Numbered from the stretch's first letter, positions 1 to 6,458 are shown. The stretch: DNA of 14,540 nucleotides from an uncultured Pseudodesulfovibrio sp. (GCA_947259235.1 CAMYLL010000030.1:1-14540), one strand, 5' to 3'. The notes: generated by a model from the letters alone, not told the origin. A program made the numbers and translations.

Positions 1-1
1 G

Positions 2-106
2 GTCAACCTCTTCGATCGGCGAGAAATGGAGGACATCTTCAAACCACCCGACGCCTTCCATGACAACATCAACAACGATTACAGGCTACTGAGCTATGTC
101 GCTTAA
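2..106 (+). pseudogene. Upstream in-frame remnant, probably the middle of the methyltransferase gene at 107-610
   Basis: An open frame enters from the left edge and runs 34 codons to a TAA at 104-106. The next codons in the same frame (107 onward) read straight into clear methyltransferase sequence with no frame change. The last residues before the stop (LLSYVA) and the first after it (PDNTDFADNTFD) line up with the usual run 'xxFVxGDxTDLPFxDNSFD' of class I SAM methyltransferases. I infer that both pieces belonged to one gene now carrying a nonsense codon. The alternative is the 3' end of an unrelated gene that happens to share the frame. The N-terminal SAM-binding glycine motif would lie outside the window. 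The piece is AT-richer than the rest of the window. Confidence 0.45.
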
Positions 107-145
107 CCGGACAACACTGATTTTGCTGATAATACTTTCGACACG

Positions 146-610
146 GTGCTGGCTTTTGGGTTGTATCACAATCTTTACGGGACGGATTTGGCCAAGGCCT
201 TGAGCGAAACCATGAGAGTCATGAAACATGATGCCGTGCTGTGTGCGTCATTCAGGGCCGATAATATTTGCAACAGAATTAATGACTTGATTCATGAACG
301 CCGGACGAAAGATTCCGATCGATCGTTCTTCCACAAGTTGAACCTGACGGAAGACGAATTCAGACTCGTACTCGAATCTGCCGGTTTTCACGTGGAACGC
401 ATGGAATATGCGGAAAATATGTCGTTGTTGTACAAGTTCCCTATATGGCGAGCTTCAGCAGGACAAACAATGGACGAGCACAATGATCGGGCAAACGGAT
501 ACACTCTCAATGCGTGCGGTCGGTTCATACAGTCGTGCTTGATGCGTTTTTTCCCCAGGCATTTTTGCAATATTTATGTTGCCACGGCCACATGCAGGAA
601 GGCTTTGTGA
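146..610 (+). CDS. Class I SAM-dependent methyltransferase, C-terminal part (probable pseudogene)
   Basis: The 154 codons from a GTG at 146 encode the second half of a class I (Rossmann-fold) SAM-dependent methyltransferase. The same frame is open back to 107 and gives DNTDFADNTFDTVLAFG, the conserved acidic loop and strand beta-4 region (typically 'LPFxDxxFDxV'), followed by YHNLYG and a helix ending ALSETMRVMK, the usual 'xExxRVLKPGG' position. The glycine-rich SAM-binding motif I and the beta-2 acidic residue are absent from this piece, so the GTG cannot start a working enzyme. No Shine-Dalgarno sequence precedes it. The substrate is unknown; small-molecule, lipid or cell-surface sugar methylation would all fit. 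Base composition (about 48% GC) is well below the neighbouring genes, suggesting an acquired and decaying gene. A 7-bp inverted repeat (616-622 with 641-647) lies just after the stop. Confidence 0.6.
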   Translation: MLAFGLYHNLYGTDLAKALSETMRVMKHDAVLCASFRADNICNRINDLIHERRTKDSDRSFFHKLNLTEDEFRLVLESAGFHVERMEYAENMSLLYKFPIWRASAGQTMDEHNDRANGYTLNACGRFIQSCLMRFFPRHFCNIYVATATCRKAL

Positions 611-669
611 GCGGTTGTCCGGGCTGCATCGGGGATATTTCCGGACACGGCGTGCGGTCTTGTTGCGTG

Positions 670-698
670 TTGACCCCCGGGCCGCTCGGGAGTAGCTC
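670..698 (+). promoter_or_regulatory. Possible sigma-70 promoter for the LysE-family gene
   Basis: A good -35 hexamer TTGACC (670-675) is followed, after 17 bases, by a weak -10 TAGCTC (693-698), about 55 bases before the exporter start codon. The spacing and -35 are good but the -10 is poor, so this is only a candidate. The spacer holds a small CCCG/CGGG inverted repeat. Confidence 0.25.
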
Positions 699-752
699 AA
701 GTGGGACGGCGAGCCCTGACCGGGCTGGCGGGAAATAACGGCGAGGATAGTT

Positions 753-1388
753 ATGCTGGGCGTTCACGATCTCACCTTGTTCATCATCTCCGGCCTGCTC
801 CTGAACATCACACCCGGGCAGGACGTGGCCTATATCGTCAGCCGTAGCGCGGCTCACGGGCTGCGCGACGGGGCCGTGGCCGCCCTTGGCGTCGGGGCCG
901 GCTGTTTTGTGCATGTGTTCGCCGCCGCCCTTGGGCTGTCGGCCATCCTGGCCACCTCGGCCACGGCCTTCCTGGTGGTCAAGCTGGTGGGCGCGGCCTA
1001 TCTGGTCTGGGTGGGTGGAGCCATGCTCCTTGGCAGGGGCAACGGCCATGGCACGGCAGACAGCGGCCGACTGGCCAAGGCGTCCGGCCGCAAGGTCTTT
1101 ACCCAGGGATTCTTGACTAACGCCCTCAATCCCAAGGTGGCCCTCTTCTTTCTTGCCTTTCTGCCCCAGTTCGTTTCCGCCGATGCCGGATCAAAGCCCA
1201 TGGCCTTTCTGCTCCTGGGCGTCATCTTTACCGTCAACGGAACCATGATCAACCTGCTCTGGGCATGGTCCGCGGCACGGCTCTCCTCCATGCTCGGGGG
1301 CGGCGGGCGCTTCAGCGTCTGGATCAAGCGGGCCGTGGGCGCGCTGTTCGTCAGCTTCGGCATCCGGCTCGCCTTTGCCCAGGCCTGA
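753..1388 (+). CDS. LysE/RhtB family amino-acid exporter
   Basis: This 211-residue inner-membrane protein belongs to the LysE/RhtB/Rht translocator family, which exports amino acids and related small molecules using the proton gradient. The N-terminus shows the family signature TPGQDVAYIVSRS (residues 20-32), then a glycine/alanine-rich helix pair with VH..AAALGLSAIL (53-65). Hydrophobic segments lie at about 8-20, 45-66, 70-93, 128-142, 150-175 and 194-209, giving the expected six-helix layout. FLTNALNPKVALFFLAFLPQF (120-140) is the conserved 'NPKxxxFFxxFxPQF' block. The length is normal for the family. The ATG at 753 has GAGG at 743-746, seven bases upstream. The substrate cannot be read from sequence. 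The gene stands alone, facing the minus-strand hydrolase across a repeat-bearing convergent region. Confidence 0.9.
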   Translation: MLGVHDLTLFIISGLLLNITPGQDVAYIVSRSAAHGLRDGAVAALGVGAGCFVHVFAAALGLSAILATSATAFLVVKLVGAAYLVWVGGAMLLGRGNGHGTADSGRLAKASGRKVFTQGFLTNALNPKVALFFLAFLPQFVSADAGSKPMAFLLLGVIFTVNGTMINLLWAWSAARLSSMLGGGGRFSVWIKRAVGALFVSFGIRLAFAQA

Positions 1389-1524
1389 GTGACCGTTCCG
1401 CCCGCAATCCCATATCTCCCCAAAATACCTGCCTTCTGATTCCGGGGCCGTGTCCGGCCCGGCAATCGGCTCGTGCCTTTCTGCGCGAGCTGCGAACACG
1501 GGCTCTCGCATCCCCATGCCGCAA

Positions 1525-1662
1525 AGAGAGACGGCCCCGGGGGGTGGGGGCCGTCGCTCAGGGGTTTGGAGGTTGTGGCAAGGAGGTAAGGTGGGAAAAT
1601 CCGTTCGGCTGACTCAATAAATACGCCGAAACGGCTTCCCGATGGTAATAGTAATCGATCAT
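1525..1662 (-). ncRNA. Candidate minus-strand small RNA ending in a GC-rich hairpin
   Basis: No protein gene is apparent between 1389 and 2014. Within it, the minus strand offers a -10-like TATGAT (1663-1658) in an AT-rich patch, with a TTGACC hexamer (1681-1676) nearby but badly spaced (12 bases). About 105 bases downstream on that strand lies a perfect 9-bp hairpin (GGGGCCGTC pairing across 1530-1538 and 1547-1555), followed by TCTCTTT, a fair intrinsic terminator. The interval between is C-rich with two CCTCC stretches, which could pair with Shine-Dalgarno sequences. Read on the plus strand, the same hairpin could be a U-tract-less 3' structure of the exporter mRNA. This is an inference from layout only. 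Confidence 0.25.
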
Positions 1663-1697
1663 AATTGATGTTCGTGGTCAAGAAAAAAGTGCCGGTT

Positions 1698-1773
1698 TGT
1701 GTTGCCGCCGTTGTCGGTCTTGATGGGTGGTTTCGCCTCCGGCGGCCCAAGGGCGCGCCCTTGGGGAACCCGG
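1698..1773. repeat. 76-base direct repeat, copy 1
   Basis: Bases 1698-1773 recur at 1904-1979 with one mismatch (G1766 versus A1972), an offset of 206 bases. The repeat contains a perfect 20-base palindrome, CCCAAGGGCGCGCCCTTGGG (1746-1765), preceded by TTCGCCTCCGGCGG. No open frame uses it. Elements of the form 'GCCTCCGGCGG + palindrome' are, from memory, widespread between Desulfovibrio genes. It lies between two convergent genes, where structured repeats often sit. Confidence 0.85.
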
Positions 1774-1865
1774 GCGTGCCTGCGGCAGGGTCACCAAACA
1801 TGCCGCCCCGCAAGGGGCAGAGTGGGGATGCAAGGGGGGTAACCCCCTTGCCCGCCGGAGGCGAA
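1732..1865. other. Predicted multi-branched hairpin element
   Basis: A 14-bp perfect closing stem can form between 1732-1745 (TTCGCCTCCGGCGG) and 1852-1865 (CCGCCGGAGGCGAA). Inside it sit three hairpins: the palindrome 1746-1765; a 5-bp stem with a GCAA loop (1805-1809 with 1814-1818); and an 8-bp stem CAAGGGGG/CCCCCTTG with a GTAA loop (1831-1850). Two of the loops are GNRA type on the plus strand. The outer hairpins abut, or nearly abut, the closing stem. The arm 1852-1865 can equally pair with 1938-1951 in the second direct repeat, so two mutually exclusive folds are possible. Its function is unknown; a degenerate mobile repeat or a 3'-end RNA stabiliser/terminator would fit. Confidence 0.5.
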
Positions 1866-1903
1866 GTCACCTGACCTCTCCGCCGCAGGCGGTTGAATCA
1901 GAA

Positions 1904-1979
1904 TGTGTTGCCGCCGTTGTCGGTCTTGATGGGTGGTTTCGCCTCCGGCGGCCCAAGGGCGCGCCCTTGGGAAACCCGG
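1904..1979. repeat. 76-base direct repeat, copy 2
   Basis: This is the second copy of the repeat at 1698-1773, in the same orientation with one mismatch. The palindrome is at 1952-1971. It ends 35 bases before the last base of the minus-strand hydrolase gene. A small hairpin (CCGCC/GGCGG, 1880-1892) lies between the copies. Confidence 0.85.
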
Positions 1980-2014
1980 TCGTGGGTTTGGCAAGGGCGC
2001 CGTATTGCGCCGGG

Positions 2015-3544
2015 TCAGCGCCGGGTGAAGGTTCCGATGTTGCCGTCATCCAGGAACGGGATGGTCAGGGTCGTGACGCGTCCGTCCTGGTCCGTGTCGA
2101 ACCGGATAGGAAACTCCGGGTCCTCCGGCGAAATGTCTGCCCAGCATGCCGTGAATGTGTGCATTGAGTGGTGGCGGGCCGTGAAGGTGCGCCGGGCCGG
2201 GCCGAGGGTGAGAACCAGACCGGCTTTGCCGTTGCGCACGGTCAGATCGCCGTAGACCGGGCTGGTGTATGTCCCGGCATAGGCGGCCGGAGGCAGCCCG
2301 GGCAGGATGGGCGAGTCGTCGGGTTCTTCCGGGGTGTTCGCGGCGTCTTCCTGGCTGAGCATGCGGGCGCTCCAGTCCGGGTTTTCCACGCCCGAGGCCA
2401 TGTCGAAGAGCTGGAACCCGAGGGCGTCGGGCAGGCTGTGGTCGCCGAGGTTGGTGAGCACCACCAGTCCCAGGCCGAGGGCGGGCGAGAATCCGACAAA
2501 GGACTTGCCGCCCGAGGTGTTGCCGTTGTGCCAGATGACGTCCGTGCGGCTCAGCTCGGTCCGCATCCACCCCTGGCAGTAGGCGCTGTTGAGCCCGCCC
2601 AGGATCAGGGGGGTGACGGGGGTGTGCATGTGCTCGGCCGTGGCCGGGGTGAAGAGCTGGGCATCGCCGTATGCGCCGTGGTTCATCTGGGCCGTCAGCC
2701 AGCGGGCCATGTCCGCGGCACAGGTGTTGAGCCCGCCCGCCGGGCCGTAGACATAGGGCCAGTCGAAGAGCATGGAGCCGGGCCGGATGGGAACCGGGCG
2801 CTCCTTGGCCATGACATGCATGGTCGCGCGATCCGGGCTGGCCTCGTATCCTTCCCTGTCCACCGATGAGCGGGTCATGCCCAGGGGGGAGAAGATGCGC
2901 TTTGCCATGAGGGTTTCCCAGGTGGCTCCGGCGGCGATCTCCGCCACCCTGGCCCCGGCCAGGAAAAGGTTGTTGACGTAGGAGAACCGGTCGCGAAAGC
3001 CGCTCCCGGGCGTGATGTGGCGCATGGAGCGCAGGATGTGGTCGCGGTCGAAGCCGATGAAGCTCTGCGCGTCGCCCGCATAGCTCGGCATGCCGCTGCG
3101 CTGGGCAAAGAGATCGTGGATGCGGAACTCCCTGGTGACCCACGGGTCCTGAACCATGAAGGCGGGGAAGCGGTCCACCACGCGGTCGTTCCAGTCCAGG
3201 ACGCCCTGGTCCGCCAACTGGCCCACGAGGGCCACGGTAAAGGCCTTGGTTGTAGATCCCGCCTGAAAGACCGTCTGCGGCGTCACGGCCTGGCTTGCGC
3301 CTGCCTCGCGCACACCATAGCCTCTGGCGAGGATCACGGTGTCGCCCTTGACCACGGCCATGGCCATGCCCGGCACGCCCCAGTCCTTCATGGCCTGCTC
3401 GGCATAGGCGGTGAAGCGTTCGAGGAGGTCGGCTGTCTCGGGATACCAGGGGCGCTCGCTCCGGGCTTGGGCCGGGGCGGACAGGGACGGCAGCAGGGCC
3501 AGGCTCAGGGCCAGGCTCAGGATTAGAGGGGTGGTCTTTTGCAT
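2015..3544 (-). CDS. Secreted serine hydrolase, beta-lactamase/penicillin-binding family with C-terminal DUF3471-like domain
   Basis: This 509-residue protein has a class C beta-lactamase fold (PF00144-type). Residues 1-27 form a signal peptide ending APAQA, so it acts in the periplasm or at the envelope. The catalytic motifs are in order: STTK (97-100, nucleophilic serine and lysine), YVN (189-191) and HNG (340-342, the KTG-box equivalent). Residues from about 415 form a beta-rich tail (AGTYTSPVYGDLTV...) like the DUF3471 domain that follows many such hydrolases. Family members include esterases, D-aminopeptidases and peptidoglycan-active enzymes, so antibiotic hydrolysis should not be assumed. 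The start is the ATG at 3544-3542, with GGAGGA (3553-3548) just upstream and the signal peptide following at once. An in-frame ATG 14 codons earlier would put charged residues ahead of the signal and is less likely. The gene converges on the LysE-family gene. Confidence 0.87.
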   Translation of the reverse strand: MQKTTPLILSLALSLALLPSLSAPAQARSERPWYPETADLLERFTAYAEQAMKDWGVPGMAMAVVKGDTVILARGYGVREAGASQAVTPQTVFQAGSTTKAFTVALVGQLADQGVLDWNDRVVDRFPAFMVQDPWVTREFRIHDLFAQRSGMPSYAGDAQSFIGFDRDHILRSMRHITPGSGFRDRFSYVNNLFLAGARVAEIAAGATWETLMAKRIFSPLGMTRSSVDREGYEASPDRATMHVMAKERPVPIRPGSMLFDWPYVYGPAGGLNTCAADMARWLTAQMNHGAYGDAQLFTPATAEHMHTPVTPLILGGLNSAYCQGWMRTELSRTDVIWHNGNTSGGKSFVGFSPALGLGLVVLTNLGDHSLPDALGFQLFDMASGVENPDWSARMLSQEDAANTPEEPDDSPILPGLPPAAYAGTYTSPVYGDLTVRNGKAGLVLTLGPARRTFTARHHSMHTFTACWADISPEDPEFPIRFDTDQDGRVTTLTIPFLDDGNIGTFTRR

Positions 3545-3678
3545 GCGTCCTCCGTGGAGCTGTGGGGAAAACAGGCGTGGGGCCATGGGGTAAATCAGGT
3601 TTCGGCTCGTCGGAGCCGGGGCGCATGAAACGACCCCGGCGGGGCGTCGGGGGATGCGGGGGCCTGGTCGGCGGCTGA

Positions 3679-3954
3679 TTAGCGGCGCGGACGCGAGTCG
3701 CGGGGGCGGGCTTCGCGGGGGCGGGCCTCGTTGACCTTGAGGGTCCGGCCGCTCATGTCGTTGCCGTCCAGGGCCTCGATGGCCGCCAGGGCGTCCGCGT
3801 CGTCCATTTCCACAAAGGCGAATCCGCGAAAGCGTCCGGTCTCGCGATCCTCGACCATTTTCACGGACGCCACGGCGCCGTATTCGCCGAACAGTTGGCG
3901 CAGGTCGTTTTCAGAGACGCTGAAGGGGATGTTGCCGACATAAATGCTTTTCAT
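3679..3954 (-). CDS. Small RRM-domain RNA-binding protein
   Basis: A single RNA-recognition motif fills this 91-residue protein. RNP2 is IYVGNI (residues 4-9) and RNP1 is RGFAFVEM (43-50), with the aromatic residues that stack on RNA bases. A short Arg/Pro tail (about 78-91, with repeated RPR) probably adds nonspecific RNA contact. Proteins of this kind occur in cyanobacteria and many delta-proteobacteria, often cold-induced, and bind single-stranded RNA. The ATG at 3954 is chosen because GGAG (3967-3964) sits nine bases upstream and the RRM begins directly. In-frame ATGs at 3972 and 4143 lack ribosome-binding sites and add residues with no domain. The leader before this start is long, which would suit post-transcriptional control. 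The gene is divergent from the PC4-like gene and 134 bases ahead of the hydrolase gene on the same strand. Confidence 0.88.
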   Translation of the reverse strand: MKSIYVGNIPFSVSENDLRQLFGEYGAVASVKMVEDRETGRFRGFAFVEMDDADALAAIEALDGNDMSGRTLKVNEARPREARPRDSRPRR

Positions 3955-4319
3955 TTCAAAAGGCTCCGACATAAATGGGAATGTGTACGGTCTTGCTGCG
4001 TCCGTTGCCAGGGGGCTGCCCCGGCGGGTGGTCAGCCGCAGCCGCGCCGCGCCAATGCCGTCACCGCCGCTTTCGTCCGTGATCACACGGATGAGCATGG
4101 ACGGTTTGGTTATGCCGTTACGCGAGGTCCGATTTTCCGTCAACCCAATTCCCGTTTCGTCAGGGGTTCTTTTCGGTTAGGCGTCGTTGGAGCGTGGTTT
4201 TTGGCGAGCCGGGGACGGCCGCAGGGGCGGATGCCAGAGGGCGCTTGCCCTTTGCCCATTACATATGTAGAGGTAACGCCTGCCGTCTTCCGGGCGGACA
4301 AGATATCAAGGAGCGCACA
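3955..4319. promoter_or_regulatory. 365-base divergent intergenic region between RRM and PC4-like genes
   Basis: This region must carry the promoters of both genes. On the minus strand TTGACG (4143-4138), a 17-base spacer and TAACGG (4120-4115) make a fair sigma-70 candidate. It would give the RRM mRNA a leader of about 150 bases. On the plus strand, TTGCCC and TATGTA around 4250-4275 are suggestive but badly spaced. AAGGAG (4308-4313) is the PC4 gene's ribosome-binding site. No reading frame here looks coding. Confidence 0.35.
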
Positions 4320-4601
4320 ATGGCATCCAACGTTGACGAGATCACCATCAATTATTCCGAGGACAATCAGCTCATCGTCCAGGAGCTGGACAAGGTCGTC
4401 CTTTCCAAGGGCGCCTGGACCACCATCATATTCCGTTACCAGGAACTCAACCGCGCCAAGGGCGAATACGGTCCCGAGAAGTTCTCCATCCGCCGCTACC
4501 AGAAGGTGGACGGATCGTACCGGCCCAAGTCGAAGTTCAACATTTCGAGCCAGGCCCAGGCCCAGAAGATCGTCGAGGCGCTCAAGGGCTGGATCGAGTA
4601 G
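4320..4601 (+). CDS. Transcriptional coactivator p15/PC4 family protein
   Basis: This 93-residue protein has the bacterial PC4/p15 fold, a small dimeric beta-sheet and helix module that binds single-stranded DNA. The recognisable core is VVLSKGAWTTIIFRYQEL (27-44), then KFSIRRYQKVDGSYRPKSKFNI (54-75), and a C-terminal amphipathic helix AQKIVEALKGWI (81-92) that in PC4 mediates dimerisation. In bacteria the role is not settled; protection of melted DNA and effects on recombination or transcription have been proposed. The ATG at 4320 has AAGGAG (4308-4313) six bases upstream; an extension to 4194 shows no domain and no ribosome-binding site. A stable 8-bp hairpin (4606-4613 with 4619-4626) directly follows the stop. 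It lies next to a DNA-repair gene and opposite an RNA-binding gene. Confidence 0.85.
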   Translation: MASNVDEITINYSEDNQLIVQELDKVVLSKGAWTTIIFRYQELNRAKGEYGPEKFSIRRYQKVDGSYRPKSKFNISSQAQAQKIVEALKGWIE

Positions 4602-4605
4602 CGTC

Positions 4606-4626
4606 GCCCCGGCCGCCCGCCGGGGC
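4606..4626 (+). terminator. GC-rich hairpin after the PC4-like gene
   Basis: A perfect 8-bp stem, GCCCCGGC with GCCGGGGC, closes a 5-base loop five bases after the stop codon. There is no T-tract, so it may act as a partial terminator or protect the mRNA end rather than stop transcription fully. Confidence 0.4.
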
Positions 4627-4687
4627 AACCCGGAGCAATAGACAGGGCGCGCATGGCCTCGCGCCGTGCGCCGTCCGAGAGGACACC

Positions 4688-5578
4688 ATGGCACACGAAC
4701 CCGGCTTGACGTCCCATGATCTGCTGGGAGCCCACATGTCCATCGCCGGAGGCCTGCACATGGCCTTCGAGCGTATCAGCGCCGTGGACGGCACGGCCCT
4801 GCAGATATTCACGCGCAATCAGCGGCAGTGGCGTATTCCCGAGCTCTCGGACTACGACGCCGAGCTGTTCGCCATGGCCTGGTCCCAATGGGGCGACTAT
4901 CCCGTGGCCGCCCATGATTCCTACCTGATCAACCTCGCCACGGGCGACCCGGACTTGGCGGAACGCTCGCGCATCGCCTTTGCCGAGGAGCTTCGGCGCA
5001 TCGAGAAGCTGAACATCCCGCATCTGATCACCCACCCCGGCTCCCATCTGGGCGCGGGGGCGGAGGCGGGCATCGCCCGCTATGTGGACAACCTCGACCA
5101 GGCCATCGAACGCTCCGGCACGCGCCGGGCCATGGTCCTGCTCGAAACCACGGCGGGACAGGGGACCAACCTCGGCTCCACCTTCGAGGAGCTGGCCTGG
5201 ATCATCGAGTTGTCGCGCCATCCCGGGCGGCTGGGCGTGTGCTACGACACCTGCCACACCTTTGCCGCTGGCTACGACATCCGCACCCCCGAGGCCTATG
5301 CCCGGACCTTTGAACACTTCGACCGGGTGATCGGCCTGGACCGGCTGCTCTTCTTCCACGTCAACGACACCAGGAACGAGTTTGACTCGCGCAAGGACCG
5401 CCACGAGCATATCGGCCAGGGGGCCATCGGCCTGGAGGGCTTCCGCTGCCTCATGCGCGACCCGCGCTTTGCCGCCGTGCCCAAGGCTCTTGAAACGCCC
5501 AAGGACGCCGATCTGGCCGACGACGTGCGCAATCTGGCCACTCTGCGCGGGCTGGCCGCCGAGTCGGGAGGCCGTTGA
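4688..5578 (+). CDS. nfo: Deoxyribonuclease IV (endonuclease IV, AP endonuclease)
   Basis: This is a 296-residue TIM-barrel zinc enzyme of base-excision repair. It cuts the DNA backbone 5' of abasic sites and clears blocked 3' ends. All nine metal ligands of the Nfo family can be placed: H76 (AAHDSYL), H116 (THPGSH), E153 (LLETTAGQG), D187 and H190 (CYDTCHTFAAGYD), H224 (FFHVND), D237 and H239 (DRHEHIGQG), and E269 (ALETPKD). The opening GAHMSIAGG block (14-22) is also intact. The length is normal. The ATG at 4688 has GAGAGGA (4677-4683) upstream. The stop codon shares one base with the start of the following HAD gene, so the two are almost certainly co-transcribed and translationally coupled. 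Confidence 0.96.
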   Translation: MAHEPGLTSHDLLGAHMSIAGGLHMAFERISAVDGTALQIFTRNQRQWRIPELSDYDAELFAMAWSQWGDYPVAAHDSYLINLATGDPDLAERSRIAFAEELRRIEKLNIPHLITHPGSHLGAGAEAGIARYVDNLDQAIERSGTRRAMVLLETTAGQGTNLGSTFEELAWIIELSRHPGRLGVCYDTCHTFAAGYDIRTPEAYARTFEHFDRVIGLDRLLFFHVNDTRNEFDSRKDRHEHIGQGAIGLEGFRCLMRDPRFAAVPKALETPKDADLADDVRNLATLRGLAAESGGR

Positions 5579-6246
5579 TGGACCGCCTCGACGCCATAGT
5601 CTTCGACTTTGACGGGACCCTTGCCGAGCTGACCCTGGATTTCGACCTGATGAAACGCAGGCTCGCGGCTCTGGGCGAGGTCTTCCTGGGCGAGCGGCCC
5701 GAGCCGGAGGCGACCCCGGCCCTGGAATGGCTGGACCAGCTGGTGGCCCGGGTCATGGAGCGCGACCGCGACGAAGGGATGGAGTTCAACACCCGGGGCA
5801 GGCTGGTGATCACGGCCATGGAGCTGGACGCGGCCCGCGACGGACGGCTCTTCGACTTCACCCGGCCCTGCCTTGACCTGCTGCGCTCCCGGGGCGTGGC
5901 CACCGGCATCATCACCCGCAACATTTCCGCCGCCGTCAGGGTGGTGTTTCCTGACATCGAAGCCATGGTCGGGGCGTTCATCCCCCGCGAGTGCGCCCTC
6001 CGGGTCAAGCCGGACCCCGCCCACCTGATGCAGGCCCTGGACGTCCTGGGCGCGGACCCGGCCAGGACCCTGATGGTGGGCGACCACCCCATGGATGTGG
6101 AGACCGGCCGCCGGGCCGGAGCCCTGTGCGCCGCCGTCACCAGCGGTCACCTGGGGGCAGAGGCCTTCGCGCACCTGAGCCCGGATTTCACGGCCCCGGA
6201 CGTGGGCGCGCTCCTTAGCGAGCTTGAATCCGCCGGGCTGATCTAG
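5578..6246 (+). CDS. HAD-superfamily hydrolase, phosphoglycolate phosphatase-like
   Basis: This 222-residue cytoplasmic phosphatase carries the four HAD motifs: DFDGT (D10 nucleophile, D12 acid/base), ITR (T113), K144 in RVKPDP, and GDHPMDVE (D169, D173). An alpha-helical cap lies at about residues 20-90, as in subclass I enzymes such as Gph and PgmB. Following an AP endonuclease, a role like that of Gph, which removes the 2-phosphoglycolate released by repair of oxidised 3' ends, is attractive but unproved. The ATG at 5578 shares its A with the nfo stop and has GGGAGG (5566-5571) six bases upstream; a TTG one codon earlier is less likely. The TAG stop runs into the MITE-like element at 6246. 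Confidence 0.85.
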   Translation: MDRLDAIVFDFDGTLAELTLDFDLMKRRLAALGEVFLGERPEPEATPALEWLDQLVARVMERDRDEGMEFNTRGRLVITAMELDAARDGRLFDFTRPCLDLLRSRGVATGIITRNISAAVRVVFPDIEAMVGAFIPRECALRVKPDPAHLMQALDVLGADPARTLMVGDHPMDVETGRRAGALCAAVTSGHLGAEAFAHLSPDFTAPDVGALLSELESAGLI

Positions 6247-6371
6247 CAGGCTGTTGAAAAACGGCGATCTGCGTCGTTGTTTCAAAAAGTTCAAACCCTC
6301 GCGTACCGGAAGTACGCTTCAGTCTTGAACTTTTTTCGCTCCTAGCATCTCACCATTTTTGAACAGCCTGC
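6246..6371. mobile_element. 126-base MITE-like palindromic element
   Basis: The ends are 16-base terminal inverted repeats, GCAGGCTGTTGAAAAA (6246-6261) and its inverse at 6356-6371, with one mismatch. Inside lies a second inverted pair, AAAAAGTTCAA (6284-6294) with TTGAACTTTTT (6325-6335). A central 6-bp stem, GCGTAC (6301-6306) with GTACGC (6312-6317), closes on CGGAA. The element codes for nothing, and no clear target-site duplication is visible. From memory, near-identical elements recur between genes in delta-proteobacteria, so it is probably a non-autonomous transposon mobilised in trans. It begins on the last base of the HAD stop codon. As RNA it would form a long hairpin, with a T-run on either strand, that could end HAD transcription. 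Confidence 0.8.
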
Positions 6372-6430
6372 GTATTTGGACTTTTTCAACGGTCTGCCAA
6401 ACCCGAAGAAAATGGCGGGCGATATTCATT

Positions 6431-6458
6431 TTGCACACCGGCCGCCGGGGTGTATGCT
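6431..6458 (+). promoter_or_regulatory. Candidate sigma-70 promoter for the MscS-family gene
   Basis: TTGCAC (6431-6436), a 16-base spacer and TATGCT (6453-6458) lie about 50 bases before the channel's start codon and 60 bases after the MITE-like element. Both hexamers are close to consensus. The channel therefore probably has its own promoter rather than relying on nfo-HAD transcription. Confidence 0.45.

Noticed and set aside
1591..1620. A nine-codon plus-strand ORF (GTG to TAA) after a strong AAGGAGGT sequence
   Set aside because: The spacing is only three bases, the peptide has no leader-like codon run, and no attenuator-controlled gene follows.
1698..1979. Repeats considered as a CRISPR array
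   Set aside because: There are only two copies, too long, with a 130-base spacer that is itself structured, and no cas genes are present.
2046..3626. A 526-codon minus-strand frame overlapping the beta-lactamase-family gene
   Set aside because: Its Arg/Pro/Gly-rich translation is typical of a +1 shadow of a high-GC gene, while the other frame has a signal peptide and the catalytic motifs.
6246..6371. Element considered as a full insertion sequence or as a dedicated terminator
   Set aside because: It has no transposase frame, and the terminal inverted repeats are better explained by a non-autonomous element; any terminator role would be secondary.
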